A DNA stretch of 64,000 nt, taken from assembly GCF_009601685.2 (NCBI RefSeq), contig NZ_CP045701.2:3534001-3598000 (forward strand), read 5' to 3'. Position 1 is the first letter of the stretch; the number at the start of each line of letters is the position of its first letter. The stretch is from Pseudomonas brassicacearum (GTDB lineage Bacteria > Pseudomonadota > Gammaproteobacteria > Pseudomonadales > Pseudomonadaceae). The notes beneath the pieces were generated by a model, which saw nothing but the letters and a program-made list of their open reading frames with translations, was not told the origin of the DNA and ran no database searches. Positions 10,801 to 17,276 of this stretch are shown in pieces. Both the position numbers and the translations under genes were made by a program.

Positions 10801-11513
10801 GCGTAGGGCCATACGGCATGGCGGCTGGGGGCCATGCCATCAGGGTAGCGATCACGGTTGCGGGCCACGAACAAGGGCGGTGGCACTTCCTGGTATTTAT
10901 CCAGCCAGTACTGCCGTTCACGGGCAAACCGCGGGGAATCGCGATAGCGCGCATCGTCCTCGATGAACGCCACGTAGGACGGTGCTGCCACGTCTGGCGT
11001 CTGGTTGCTTTCCAGCGCGCTGTAGAGCTCGCCGAGTTCCTTGAACATCAAACCGATGCTCCAGCCGTCCAGGACGATGTGATGCACCTGGATGACGAAA
11101 TAGAACGATGCGCCATTGAGCTTGAGCAGCGCCAGGCGGAACAGCGGCCCGCCATCCAGTGGAAACGCCATCGCCATCCGCTGCTCGACCCAGGCCTGTG
11201 CCGATGCCTGCGGGTCGGGCAGATCCGACAAATCATGCACAGGCACCTGCACCGCCAGCGTATCGGCCAGCATCTGCATCGGCACGCCACCTGCGTCGGC
11301 TTCACGGAGCAATACCGTGCGCAGGGCATCATGCTTTTGCACCAACAAGTCGATTGCCTGCTGGAACCGCTCGGCGTCAACCACACCCTCGATGTGCAGG
11401 TAACCTCCGATGTTGTAGAGGGGGGAGTCGCCCTGGACCATTTGCTCCAGCCAGATGTCTCGCTGGGCGGCCGTCAACGGGTAGGTTTGCGAAAACGACA
11501 GGGACTGGTTCAT
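1..11513 (-). CDS. Syringopeptin/corpeptin-like NRPS, first synthetase (3' end outside window)
   Basis: Lipo-initiating nonribosomal peptide synthetase, about 3837 residues visible, reading off the left edge. Domain order: starter C (about 1-455), A1, T1, C2, A2, T2, C3, A3, T3, C4, partial A4. The starter C carries HHIVLDG and would join a 3-hydroxyacyl group to residue 1. C2-C4 carry the HH[IL]xxxxGD motif of dual epimerisation/condensation domains, so residues 1-3 are predicted D-configured or further processed. Nine-residue A codes read as DFWNIGMVH (Thr), DVQYIAHVA (Pro) and DLYNNALTY (Ala). Thr(Dhb)-Pro-Ala is how corpeptin-type 22-residue peptides begin, so this is probably a thanapeptin/nunapeptin/corpeptin-type system (inference). 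The start at 11513 follows GGAGG and overlaps the stop of a small upstream ORF (ATGA). It lies downstream of the syrP- and syrD-like genes in the same direction. Confidence 0.93.
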   Translation of the reverse strand, partial: MNQSLSFSQTYPLTAAQRDIWLEQMVQGDSPLYNIGGYLHIEGVVDAERFQQAIDLLVQKHDALRTVLLREADAGGVPMQMLADTLAVQVPVHDLSDLPDPQASAQAWVEQRMAMAFPLDGGPLFRLALLKLNGASFYFVIQVHHIVLDGWSIGLMFKELGELYSALESNQTPDVAAPSYVAFIEDDARYRDSPRFARERQYWLDKYQEVPPPLFVARNRDRYPDGMAPSRHAVWPYARSLNERIDALAQVHQSSRSAVLLAALYVYFARTTQREELVIGLPVLNRSNASFKKTMGMFTQVSAVRLRFSAELSFGELVHDVARTLKQDYRHQRFPLSDMNRSLELLQGNRAQLFDISFSYELDDHQFMFGQAPARSFKCSNGHEQMPLAIHVRSNPHDDNAWLHWIYNAAFFQDGEIEAMAERFIQVLEQGLGHDALPICEFVLPTPAEALQLQAWNANDGQHYEHDRTIHGLFEAQAAAQPDAVAVVHEDQALTYGELNARANQVAHRLLALGVRPDDRVAICVERGLDMIVGLLGILKSGAGYVPLDPAYPPERLAFMLEDSTPSALLTQSALEVQLPALSAPALWLDQPASAGIAEQPSHNPDVAALTSHHLAYVIYTSGSTGLPKGVMVEHRNVARLFSATQPWFEFGPQDVWALFHSFAFDFSVWEIWGALTHGGRLLVVPQLVSRSPQDCYALVCEAGVTVLNQTPSAFRQLIAAQGESELRHSLRQVIFGGEALDTRILKPWYDRASNAGTQLVNMYGITETTVHVTYRPLEAADAQWGGGSPIGKRIPDLRLYLLDPYGQPVPVGVAGELYVAGAGVARGYLNRPELNDTRFIADPFDSTAGARMYRTGDLGRWQENGELQYLGRNDEQVKIRGFRIELGEIETKLAACEGVREAVVIAREDTPGDQRLVAYLIAGEGAQLSAAELRSNLLGSLTDYMVPSAFVVLERFPLTTNGKLDRKALPAPDAQAYAHRVFEAPVGDVEITLAGLWTELLGVEQVGRHDRFFELGGHSLLAVKLIERMRQVNLDTDVRVLFGQPTLATLAAATGSSGGIVVPDNAIAHDAQSITPDLLPLATLTQDEIDRIVAAVPGGVSNVQDIYALVPLQEGILYHHLATAQGDPYLLQALLRVGSREQLDAFVQALQAVVERHDILRTSVMWEDLGEPVQVVWRQARLMVEELALNAADGDIAEQLRARFDPRHTRFDLRQAPMMRIHVAEDLVSGSWVAVLLFHHLIDDATSLGMLGKEIEAHLENRAGELPRSVPYRNYVAQVRLGSDPGQHEAFFSEMLGDVDEPTLPFGLQDVQGDGTGIEEASLSLAADLTQRLRAQARRLGVSTASLHHLAWGQVVGRLSGRQDVVFGTVLMGRLHSGQDDGHALGMFVNTLPLRVEAGGQGVLAALKATHERLAALLGHEHAPLSLAQRCSGVAAPTPLFSALLNYRQTAVAAQAPNDAGQARTWAGVEILGGEERTNYPLSLSIDDLGESFGLTVQAVAGVGAQRVCAYMNTVLEALADALDQAVDSPLHDLDIVPSNEWRQLVEDFNAFDTAYPAGLLIHQLFEAQVQARPDAVALTYQDACLSYGELNRLANQIAHRLIEQGIGADDRVAICVDRSLEMVAGLLGILKAGAAYVPLDPAYPSERLAYMLEDSAPKVLLTQRELPARFPQPSMPVLLLDPEARDAAGISAQQQTNPHVSGLSPDGLAYVIYTSGSTGQPKGVAMPHRALVNLMQWQIEQAQQQGRATVRTLQFAALGFDVAFQEMFSTLCAGGELSLIHADVRLNFHRLFQHIREQRIERLYLPCVALQALAEAVVGDGEDCPLACPLQDVITAGEQLRITPQIREFFARLDGCRLHNHYGPTESHVATALTLPDDVAAWPTLPAIGHPVANTRIYLLDEHLRPVPAGVAGEIHIGGVCVARGYLNRDDLSAERFIRDPFTMDGQARLYKTGDLGRYQPDGCIEYLGRNDDQIKIRGFRVELGEVEARLCQHAGIKEAAVIAREDSPGDKRLVAYFTPAVADLWPDADSLRAHLQALLPDYMVPAAYVRLEKLPLSPNGKLERRALPAPEADAFASRAYEAPQGEVETVLARLWTEVLGVERVGRHDHFFELGGHSLLAVKLIERMRQAGVSADVRVLFGQPTLAALAAAVGGRADIVVPANGIVTGCQRITPAMLPLVSLDQSTIDRIVATVPGGVGNVQDIYPLAPLQEGILYHHIAAQAGDPYLLQATFALDSRARLDGFVQALQAVIDRHDILRTAVLWEGFDQPLQVVQRRTELLLEEPLLDPIQGDIATQLQALFDPRHCRLDLGKAPLMRLACAWDSAQQRWVAILLFHHIALDHTALDVMQAEMLACLNGEAERLDAAMPYRNYVAQTLLGVSRAQHEDFFREMLGDVEEPTLPFGLREVQGDGRGIDEAKLNLDNALSLRLRQQARQLGVSPAALHHLAWARVLGRLSGREDVVFGTVLLGRMQSGEGSDRALGMFINTLPLRVKVGAEDVRTGVKATHERLTALLGHEHASLALAQRCSGVPASLPLFSALLNYRHSPLQDNDGIERWAGAQVLAVMERTNYPCMLSVDDLGEGFLLSVQTAGAVDARQVGTYMETALASLVEALEFAPQSPVNALDILPGDERWQLLRDFNATEADYPRQQTIHGLFEAQVQRTPDAVAVIRGGQRLSYGELNERANRLAHYLRKQGVEPDSRVAICVERGIDMVVGLLAILKAGGGYVPLDPAYPLDRIAYMLEDSAPAAVLAQDVTVGLLRDASMAVINLDSGLWQDESVSNPEISGLTSSHLAYVIYTSGSTGLPKGVMIEHRNTVNFLTWAHRSFDDATLSKTLFSTSLNFDLAVYECFAPLTSGGSIDVVTNVLELQQGEHDITLINTVPSALKALLESGGLGEGVDTVNVAGEALKRSLVEALFEQTQVKRLCNLYGPSETTTYSSWVSMAREDGFAAHIGKPVANTQFYLLDEHKQPVPLGVPGEIYIGGAGVARGYLNRDDLTAERFLKDPFSSDPNARMYRTGDLGRYLPDGNIEYLGRNDDQVKIRGFRIELGEIEAKLAQAPNIKETVVLAREDVPGDKRLVAYFTQNSLDETVDIETLRAHLQTQLPDYMVPMAYVRLDALPLTPNGKLDRKALPTPQLDAVISRGYEAPQGETETVLAQVWQDLLGLEQVGRHDHFFELGGHSLLAVSLIERMRQAGLSADVRVLFNQPTLAALAAAVGHDGDEIDVPANLIPPGCTHITPAMLPLAALSQEAIDCIVAAVPGGARNVQDIYPLAPLQEGILYHHLSAEQGDPYVLQAQFSFDGRERLDAFTQALQGVIDRHDILRTAMAWEGLDEPVQVVWRKASLGVEQVLLGTGDGDIAGQLKARFDASQHRLDIREAPLMCIRFAEDALNQRWVASLLFHHMALDHTALEVVRHEMQAHLLGQAGQLGEAVPYRNYVAQACLGVSREAHEAFFRDMLGAIDEPTLPFGLQDVRGDGSLVEEARQGLATDLSRRLRTQARRLGVSAAALHHLAWAQVLGRVSGREEVVFGTVLMGRMQGGEGADRALGMFINTLPIGVQVGAQSVRDGVLATHARLTGLLGHEHASLALAQRCSGVMAPTPLFSALLNYRHSVAEPIALHTSSAWEGIEALGGEERTNYPLTMSVDDLGEDFSLTALVDSRIGAQRVCGYMQVALESLVEALEHAPQTPLHRLAILPPAERKQLLETWNATGATYTHDLLIHRQFETQAAAHPQAMAVVYVDQALTYCELNARANQVAHRLLALGVCPDDRVAICVERSLDMIVGLLGVLKAGAGYVPVDPAYPAERIAYLLQDSAPVAVLAQTIT
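1815..5049 (-). other. Module 3 (dual C/E, A-Ala, T) of the long lipopeptide NRPS
   Basis: The C domain has HHIAAQAGD and HHIALDH. A code DLYNNALTY corresponds to the Ala type (DLFNNALTY) known from syringopeptin and cyanobacterial synthetases. T has LGGHS near 1948. Confidence 0.8.
5050..8339 (-). other. Module 2 (dual C/E, A-Pro, T) of the long lipopeptide NRPS
   Basis: The C domain has HHLATAQGD near its N-terminus (dual epimerisation/condensation signature) and HHLIDDA as the catalytic motif, with Ala after the Asp instead of Gly or His. A code DVQYIAHVA is close to the known Pro code DVQYIAHVV. T has LGGHS near 5165. Confidence 0.82.
8340..11513 (-). other. Module 1 (C-starter, A-Thr, T) of the long lipopeptide NRPS
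   Basis: The starter C domain has HHIVLDGWS near residue 143. The A domain (about 10130-8600) has the core [16 protein letters not shown] and NMYGITE, giving code DFWNIGMVH for Thr. The T domain has LGGHS near 8465. In syringopeptin-type peptides this Thr becomes dehydrobutyrine. Confidence 0.85.
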
Positions 11514-11638
11514 ACCCGTCCCTCCGACACCTGAACACTCACCGACAATGAACTGACCTGCTGTTGCTCATGGCCCCGCTTGGCCGAACAGCCAGTTGCA
11601 ACAACATCACCCACTACACGCGCAAAGAAAAATTTCAT
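11510..11638 (-). CDS. Small 42-aa ORF translationally coupled to the NRPS
   Basis: A 43-codon frame starting MKFFFARVVGDVV with one Cys and a Gln-rich middle, ending two bases into the NRPS start so that stop and start overlap as ATGA. Its ATG is preceded by AAGGA four bases upstream, a better-looking ribosome site than many real genes have. No domain is recognised: it is too short for MbtH and lacks the MbtH tryptophans. There is no clear signal peptide, although the N-terminus is hydrophobic. It could be a leader ORF that sets translation of the very long NRPS, or a small functional peptide. What is visible is the frame, ribosome site and overlap; function is unknown. Confidence 0.6.
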   Translation of the reverse strand: MKFFFARVVGDVVATGCSAKRGHEQQQVSSLSVSVQVSEGRV

Positions 11639-11894
11639 ACGGTCCTTCTCAGAGATTTGTCAGTGCTGCCCGGGTTGAATGCAACAGGCACGCCTGGCGT
11701 TGATGCAAATCCGCGCAAGTAGCCGGCGCGGCGTGAGATCGGTCGAGCGTCGAACGATCGGAGCGTTCTTGCATGGCATCGCCACCCGGCGGGGATGCAC
11801 GCCTGCCGGGTGGGTCAATGCCAAGCGTTGTTCACGGGTGTTCAGCAGTACTGTCGCGACAGCGCAAGCCGGACGATGAGGCCTGAATGGACAT
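11639..11894 (-). other. Leader/intergenic stretch with hairpins before the NRPS
   Basis: About 255 bases between the ABC exporter stop and the small ORF. It holds an inverted repeat CACCCGGC/GCCGGGTG at 11783-11812 (8-bp stem, 14-base loop) and the palindrome CTGTCGCGACAG at 11851-11862. No TGTC-N12-GACA box like those upstream of the neighbouring operons is present, so the NRPS may be transcribed from the syrP promoter, or from an unseen one here. Confidence 0.45.
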
Positions 11895-11900
11895 TCAGGC
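11881..11900 (-). terminator. Hairpin at the end of the ABC exporter gene
   Basis: GCCTGAATG..CATTCAGGC forms a perfect 9-bp stem with a 2-base loop across the stop codon of the exporter gene. No T-run follows on the minus strand, so it may be an attenuator or RNA-stability element rather than a classical terminator. Confidence 0.3.
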
Positions 11901-13604
11901 TCGCTTGTCGCGCAGGGCACAGTTGATGTCGGAAACGATCTGGCCATCCGACAGCTTGATGATGCGATCGGCCAGCTGGAAGTACTGGTCGTCATGGGTA
12001 ATGATCAGCACCGTCTTGCCACGGCGCTTGAGGTCGGGCAGCAGTTCCTCATAGAAGAACTTCTTGAAGGGTGGGTCCTGGTCCGCGGCCCATTCGTCCA
12101 GTACGTAGACCGATCGGTCTTCCATGTAGGCGCACACCAGCGCCAGGCGCTTTTGCTGGCCATAGGACAAGGCCTTCAGGGTTGAATACCCCAGTCCTTC
12201 GATCTTGATCTTGTCGGCCAGCCCCAGGGTTTCCAGGTACTTGCGCGCCAGCGTCGGGTTGCCGTCTTCTTCGTCGGGGCCGATGAGGCGGTTGAACAGA
12301 TGGAAATCGGAAAACACGGCGGAGAACAGATCGCGATAGTCGTTGCGACTTGCATCCGTGACAGGCTTGCCATCGAGCAGGATCTCGCCGTCCTGGGGTA
12401 TGTAGAGGCCGCAGAGAATCTTGGCCAAGGTGCTTTTACCGCAACCGTTGCCGCCGACGATGTAGATCAACTCGCCCGCCTGCACCGTCAGGTCGATGGG
12501 CCCCAGGGAGAAACCGCTCTCGGCGTGCAACTCCTGGTAGTGCATGCGCACGGTTTTCAATTCGATGCGACTCCAGGACTTCTTATGTTCCAGCAGATGA
12601 ACCTTGGGCACGTCGGTCTCGATGGGCTCGGGGTGTGGGTCATTGATCGAGAAACCGAATTCCGAAAGACGCGTAGTGGCCACGCGGCCCGCCGCGAGCA
12701 AGGGCATCGCCCCGACCAGCAATGACAACGGGCCCATGATGTACAGCACGGCCAGGACGCTGGCAGTCATGATTTTCGGATCGACGGCGCCGACCAGGGG
12801 CGCGGCGAACAGCAGGCAACCGATCAGCAACGACAGCGTGAATTGCCCGACGTTGTCGGCGGCGGTGTACCACAGGCGCTCGACGAAGTTGTAGCGCGCC
12901 ACACGGGTGGAAGATGCCTCGATGGCCGAGCGACCGAACCAACGGCGCCGCACGCCATTGAGCTTGAGCTCCTTGAGACCGAACACCAGGGCATGGGTGT
13001 ATTCATTGAACGCGGTGTATTCGTCCCGGACACGGGAGGTGTTCCTGACGCCACAGGAGAAGAAGAACAGATACAGCCCCACCCCCAGGACCATCAGTGA
13101 AACCGTCAAGGCCAGCACGACCCAAGACAGATAGGCCAGGTAGCCGATGCCGAACAGAAAGACTGTCGTCTCCACCAGGATCGTGGGCATGATGATCAGC
13201 GTGGTATTCAATTGCGGGATGTCGTTGGTCAACATCGTCAGCACATTGGGCGGACCACGCCGATCCACTTCCTCCAGTGGCGTGGCGAGAATCTTGCGAC
13301 ACAGCGCAATGCGCAAGCGCGTCATGATGCGCATGCTGGCGTAGGCCGGGAACAACGCTGCGCCATTGCGCAAGATCAGCGCCGTGGCACTGAGGCCGAT
13401 GAACCAGTACAGCGCCTGCAGGCGCGAGCCGTCATTGTGGATAGCCTCGTTGATCACGCTCACCACCGCGATGGACGCCACCCCGCTGATGACACCGCAG
13501 ATCAACGTTAAGAGCGTCAGCCAGGGATGGTTGCGCCACAACAGGCGCATGACCGAGCCCGCCTTGGGCTTCTTCGCTTTCTTCGCTTTCTTCTCTTTTT
13601 TCAT
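11895..13604 (-). CDS. syrD: SyrD-like cyclic-peptide ABC exporter (fused membrane and ATPase domains)
   Basis: Inner-membrane ABC half-transporter of 569 aa that probably moves the finished lipopeptides out of the cytoplasm. A very Lys-rich start (MKKEKKAKKAKK) precedes a six-helix membrane domain (about residues 20-310) and an ATPase domain with Walker A GGNGCGKST (about 380), a signature read as LSYGQQKR in place of LSGGQ, and Walker B YVLDEW (about 500). This is the arrangement of SyrD, PvdE and other cyclic-peptide exporters. The start is preceded by GGAGG. It lies 34 bases after the syrP-like gene and upstream of the long-lipopeptide NRPS, so it is probably in their operon. It may serve both the nonapeptide and the long peptide (inference). 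Confidence 0.88.
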   Translation of the reverse strand: MKKEKKAKKAKKPKAGSVMRLLWRNHPWLTLLTLICGVISGVASIAVVSVINEAIHNDGSRLQALYWFIGLSATALILRNGAALFPAYASMRIMTRLRIALCRKILATPLEEVDRRGPPNVLTMLTNDIPQLNTTLIIMPTILVETTVFLFGIGYLAYLSWVVLALTVSLMVLGVGLYLFFFSCGVRNTSRVRDEYTAFNEYTHALVFGLKELKLNGVRRRWFGRSAIEASSTRVARYNFVERLWYTAADNVGQFTLSLLIGCLLFAAPLVGAVDPKIMTASVLAVLYIMGPLSLLVGAMPLLAAGRVATTRLSEFGFSINDPHPEPIETDVPKVHLLEHKKSWSRIELKTVRMHYQELHAESGFSLGPIDLTVQAGELIYIVGGNGCGKSTLAKILCGLYIPQDGEILLDGKPVTDASRNDYRDLFSAVFSDFHLFNRLIGPDEEDGNPTLARKYLETLGLADKIKIEGLGYSTLKALSYGQQKRLALVCAYMEDRSVYVLDEWAADQDPPFKKFFYEELLPDLKRRGKTVLIITHDDQYFQLADRIIKLSDGQIVSDINCALRDKRA

Positions 13605-13638
13605 GGCTTGCTATCCTCCAATGGAGTCGCGAAAGGGC

Positions 13639-14700
13639 TCACGCCGGTCGCCATACATCGCCCCGGGCAGTCATCTCGCCCATCGCCACCACGATAAGCC
13701 GCGGCTCCTCGTAGGGATCGCGAGCGTGGGCGGCCAACATGTTGTCGAGCATCACCACATCGCCCTTGCGCCAGGCGAACCTGACCGCACAGGCCTCATA
13801 GGCCTCGCCGAGCAACGCCATGACGTCGTCTTCAATCGGCGTTCCATCGCCGTAACTGACCATCCGTGGCAGGCGGTCGGCGCCGAACATATCGAGCAGG
13901 TCTTCGCGCATTTCCTCGCCGAGACAGAACGGATGGTGCAGCTGTACCTGGTTGAAAAAAGCCCGCTCCCCGGTCACCGGATGCTGGATAACCGCCGGAC
14001 AGAGGGTGCGCACTTGCAGGGTTTCGTCGTCGAGCCATTCGAAATCGGTGCCCTCCTCCCGGCAACGCTGTTCGACCACCGCGCGCTCGGTTGTGCCGAA
14101 GAACGACGCCCAGCTCGGCTCGACACCAGCGGTGAAGGTGCGGCTGTACCTCAGGCCCTTTTGTTCGAACCGGGCCACCACTTCCGAGGGCAGGCACCGC
14201 AACACTTGGCGGATGTCGGCCAATGGCGTGGCGCCGCCCATCCGGGACGGCTGCTCGCAATAGAACCATTGCTTGCGCGGCCAGCTTTCCAGGTGCGAGC
14301 TCTCGTTGTGATACAGGATCATCTCGCGCTCGGGATACGGCGTGGAGCGGTAGACGTTGCGTCCGCCCTCCTTCTTCGGCAGGTCGCCGTAGCTGCCGTG
14401 CAACCCAGGCGACAAGGCTTCGGCGAACGCCTCGAAGGCTGGCACCGAGGCGAGGTCAAAACCGCGAAACAGCACCGCACCATGGCGACACAGCAACGTT
14501 TCGATGGCTTCACGATGGGTGCTGGCCCACAGCGAAGGATTCAACCCCGGTTCGGCCGGCTCGATCACCACCGGCAAACTCAAACCGTCGGCGAGCAACG
14601 ACAGCCTGACCGATTCGCCGGCTCCAGGACCTGGCCAGGCAAGCGAATCCGCCATCCCGTCAGCGGACATGACGGGCGAAGCGTCAGTTTGAAGACTCAT
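13639..14700 (-). CDS. syrP: SyrP-like Fe(II)/2-oxoglutarate aspartyl hydroxylase
   Basis: TauD/TfdA-fold protein of 353 aa. In syringomycin synthesis SyrP hydroxylates the beta-carbon of Asp bound to the eighth T domain, giving 3-hydroxyaspartate. The iron site reads HNE (His131, Glu133) with the distal His325 in AAHARDP and a 2-oxoglutarate-binding Arg near 334. The start at 14700 was chosen for AGGAG eight bases upstream; an in-frame start further upstream at 14784 has no comparable site. First gene of a minus operon with the exporter; a syr-syp-like box with a -10 element lies about 75-120 bases upstream. The likely substrate is module 8 of the nonapeptide NRPS encoded 25 kb away (inference). 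Confidence 0.85.
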   Translation of the reverse strand: MSLQTDASPVMSADGMADSLAWPGPGAGESVRLSLLADGLSLPVVIEPAEPGLNPSLWASTHREAIETLLCRHGAVLFRGFDLASVPAFEAFAEALSPGLHGSYGDLPKKEGGRNVYRSTPYPEREMILYHNESSHLESWPRKQWFYCEQPSRMGGATPLADIRQVLRCLPSEVVARFEQKGLRYSRTFTAGVEPSWASFFGTTERAVVEQRCREEGTDFEWLDDETLQVRTLCPAVIQHPVTGERAFFNQVQLHHPFCLGEEMREDLLDMFGADRLPRMVSYGDGTPIEDDVMALLGEAYEACAVRFAWRKGDVVMLDNMLAAHARDPYEEPRLIVVAMGEMTARGDVWRPA

Positions 14701-14773
14701 GAATAACTCCTGAACCACGGATCGTCGGATCCACGTCGCAGGGCCGGACCAATGCGACCCACCATCGGGCAAG

Positions 14774-14821
14774 GATAAAAACATTGATCGGGGGGGATGT
14801 CTGGCACCGCAAACCGGGACA
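14774..14821 (-). promoter_or_regulatory. syr-syp-like box and -10 element for the syrP operon
   Basis: On the minus strand TGTC-N12-GCCA (14821-14802) is followed by GAC, then 19 bases, then TTTATC (14779-14774) as a possible -10 hexamer. The same spacing appears upstream of syrB1, braA and the right-edge gene. The second half-site is imperfect (GCCA). Confidence 0.55.
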
Positions 14822-14890
14822 GAGGTTTTGATGGTGGTTACTTAAGCCGTTCCCTGGGGGGGCTGGACTTGCATTCCGAAAGGCCTGGTT

Positions 14891-15188
14891 TTTTGGTGTG
14901 TATATCCGTTTCTTCGGTAACGGCGGCTTAGGGTTGCGCCCTGACGGCGGCTCATTTTTGAGAAGCCCGGAAGCCGGCCCAGTCAAAAGTAAGCTAAACG
15001 CTCATGCCTCACCACTTGGCACCTCGCCTAGGCTCGGTGTGCCTGAACGAAGGCATTGCCTCGTGGGCCCGCCGCGAGGCGGCCTGATAGCCGTGGGAGC
15101 GAGCCTGCTCACGATGAGGCCAGCAAGCCCAGCATCTCATCTGAACCCTAAACAGCCGTTACCTAAATAACGGATATACACACCAAAA
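14891..15188. repeat. MITE-like element with about 34-base inverted ends
   Basis: The left end reads TTTTGGTGTGTATATCCGTT, five unmatched bases, then GGTAACGGC; the right end is its reverse complement with the same five-base interruption. There is no coding capacity. It looks like the repeated intergenic element found in fluorescent pseudomonads. A related, one-ended copy lies at 19537-19694, on the other side of syrB1-syrB2-syrC; both share the internal GGCGGCCTGATAGCCG stretch. Confidence 0.7.
15093..15116. repeat. REP unit inside the MITE-like element
   Basis: GTGGGAGCGAGCCTGCTCACGATG, in two parts GTGGGAGCGAGC and CTGCTCACGATG, is a typical Pseudomonas REP hairpin. Confidence 0.6.
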
Positions 15189-15241
15189 CACCAAAGCGAG
15201 TAGATACCGGGCCATCTCCATCAATCCACATCAGCCTCGCT

Positions 15242-15289
15242 TGTCCCCATTTCCCGCGACAGACGCCGACACAAAGTCGGTGCTGAAAT
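15242..15289 (+). promoter_or_regulatory. syr-syp-like box and -10 element for syrB1-syrB2-syrC
   Basis: TGTC-N12-GACA (15242-15261) followed by GAC, 19 bases and TGAAAT (15284-15289). It sits about 120-170 bases upstream of the syrB1 start. Both half-sites are perfect. The box would cover the -35 position, as expected for activation by a LuxR-family protein. Confidence 0.65.
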
Positions 15290-15411
15290 GCGCGAGCTGC
15301 GAATTGCACAGGTACCGCAAATGATGCCGTGGGTCGCAGCGACGTCTCGAGTACATCGGTTTGCGCAACACGCAAGCACGCTGTGCCTGGCATTTAACAG
15401 GAGCGTTAGTC

Positions 15412-17259
15412 ATGCCGATTAAGAACACTGGCGGATCCGTCAACCCCGCGCCAGCCCCCCTCACACCCGGTGCATTCCTGCATGAAACATTCGTCGCCCG
15501 GGCCCGTGAATTCCCTGAGCGAACCGCGGTGTCCGACGCTTCTCGCTCATTGAGCTACGCACAACTCGACACGGCTTCGTCGCAACTGGCGGCCAGGCTT
15601 CGCCAGGAAGGCGTCCAGGACGGCATGCTGGTGGGGATGTGCCTGCCACGTGGCGTCGACCTGGTCATCAGCCTGCTGGGCATCCTCAAGGCCGGCGGCG
15701 CTTACGTCCCGGTCGATCCGCAATACCCCGGCAAACGTGTCGAACACATCGTGCGCGACAGCGGCCTGGGCCTGATGATCGGTGAACTCGCCGACCTGCC
15801 GCAAAACGCATCCGTACGCGTCCTGTCCCTGGCCGAGCTGCTGGCCGGCCCGACCCTGCAACCGCTGCCTGGCAACGACCGGCGCAACCCCGACGAGGCC
15901 GCGGCCTACGTCATCTACACCTCCGGTTCCACCGGCGAACCCAAGGGTGTATTGGTGGCGCACGGCAACGTCAGCCGCCTGCTGGAAAGTACTCAGCGCT
16001 CGTTCGCCTTCACCGAAAACGACGTCTGGTCGATGTTCCACTCCATCGGTTTCGATTTTTCGGTGTGGGAAATCTGGGGCGCTCTCGCCCACGGTGGCCA
16101 TGTCGCCGTGGTGCCCTACGATGTGTCGCGCTCGCCAAGTGGCACGCGTCAATGGCTGGCCGACCAGGGCGTGACGGTCCTGAGCCAGACGCCATCGGCG
16201 TTCCGCGGCCTGGATGAGGCTGACCGTTCTGGCAGTGCGCCCCTGGCGCTGCGCTATGTGGTGTTCGGCGGCGAGGCGCTGCCAGCTACCGTGCTACGCC
16301 CGTGGGTTGAGCGCCATGGCGATCAGAAGCCGGCCTTGATCAACATGTACGGCATCACCGAAGCCACTGTCCACACCACCTTCAAACAGGTGCGCGGCCA
16401 GGATCTGGAAAGCGCCGCCATGGTGTCCATCGGCGCGCCGCTGGATGGCTGGCGCCTGCACCTGCTCGACGCCAATCGGCAACCGGTGCCGCAAGGCAAT
16501 GCCGGCGAGCTGTATATCGAAGGCGCCGGTGTCGCCCTGGGCTACCTGAATCGCCCCGCGCTGAACAGCGAACGCTTCGTCCAACTGCCAGGCACCTCAA
16601 GCCGTGCCTATCGCACCGGTGACTTGCTGGTGCTGGGGGACGACGGCGAGTACCGCTACGCCGGTCGTTGCGATGAACAATTGAAAATCCGTGGGTTCCG
16701 CATCGAGCCGGGCGAAGTCGAGGCGTGCCTGCAAGCCAGCCCGGCCGTAGCCGCCGCCCACGTGGCCGGTCACGATTACGGCGATGGCGACTGGCGCCTG
16801 GTCACCTACGTGGTGCCGACCCATGGCGTGGCGGCCTGGACCGAACAGGTGCGCTGCGAAGTGGCGGCGCAGGTGGCTGCGAACCTGCCGGATTACATGC
16901 GCCCCTCGGCCTACATCCCACTGGCCGCGTTGCCAGTCACCGACCACGGCAAAATCGACAAGAGCCGCCTACCCTCTCCCGATTTGGCCACTTCGACCGT
17001 GGACCATTCCAGCGAACCGGGCCTCACCGAACAGGAGCAGTTCGTGCTCAAGGTCTGGTCGGACGACATCGGCCTGAAAAATATCGGTCTGAACGATGAC
17101 TTCTTCGACTTCGGTGGCACCTCCCTGGCCCTGATCCGCTCGTTGAGCACACTCAAGGCCCATTACCGGGTCAACCTCGACCCCGGCGTGCTGGCAGACG
17201 GCGCGACCGCCAAAGTGTTGGCCGGTTGTATCCAGCGTTCCCTTGTTCAAGCCCATTGA
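15412..17259 (+). CDS. syrB1: SyrB1-like threonine adenylation-thiolation protein
   Basis: Stand-alone A-T didomain protein (615 aa) that activates L-Thr and holds it as a thioester for chlorination by SyrB2. The A domain (about 25-525) has [26 protein letters not shown] and NMYGITE; the specificity code reads DFWSVGMVH, one change from the Thr code DFWNVGMVH of SyrB1. The T domain (about 545-610) has FGGTS in place of the usual LGGHS, with the pantetheine Ser. The start at 15412 follows AGGAG; a TTG in frame at 15361 has no ribosome site. syrB2 starts 17 bases after its stop. Confidence 0.92.
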   Translation: MPIKNTGGSVNPAPAPLTPGAFLHETFVARAREFPERTAVSDASRSLSYAQLDTASSQLAARLRQEGVQDGMLVGMCLPRGVDLVISLLGILKAGGAYVPVDPQYPGKRVEHIVRDSGLGLMIGELADLPQNASVRVLSLAELLAGPTLQPLPGNDRRNPDEAAAYVIYTSGSTGEPKGVLVAHGNVSRLLESTQRSFAFTENDVWSMFHSIGFDFSVWEIWGALAHGGHVAVVPYDVSRSPSGTRQWLADQGVTVLSQTPSAFRGLDEADRSGSAPLALRYVVFGGEALPATVLRPWVERHGDQKPALINMYGITEATVHTTFKQVRGQDLESAAMVSIGAPLDGWRLHLLDANRQPVPQGNAGELYIEGAGVALGYLNRPALNSERFVQLPGTSSRAYRTGDLLVLGDDGEYRYAGRCDEQLKIRGFRIEPGEVEACLQASPAVAAAHVAGHDYGDGDWRLVTYVVPTHGVAAWTEQVRCEVAAQVAANLPDYMRPSAYIPLAALPVTDHGKIDKSRLPSPDLATSTVDHSSEPGLTEQEQFVLKVWSDDIGLKNIGLNDDFFDFGGTSLALIRSLSTLKAHYRVNLDPGVLADGATAKVLAGCIQRSLVQAH

Positions 17260-17276
17260 TCGAAAAGGAAAAGCCC

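Larger units (their letters stand above)
14701..15411. other. Divergent regulatory region between syrP and syrB1
   Basis: 711 bases with no convincing gene. It carries a regulatory box for each flanking operon at its two ends and, between them, a roughly 300-base inverted-repeat element with a REP unit inside. The element separates two promoters that would otherwise lie close together. Confidence 0.7.

Noticed and set aside
11679..11879. 66-codon frame on the plus strand in the exporter-NRPS gap
   Set aside because: No ribosome site, Arg-rich composition typical of antisense GC-rich DNA, and it would cross the hairpin structures.
14799..14821. Reading the 14.8 kb site as TGTC-N16-GACA on the plus strand
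   Set aside because: The N16 spacing does not match the other boxes, while the minus-strand reading TGTC-N12-GCCA-GAC with a -10 at the shared distance does, and points to syrP.
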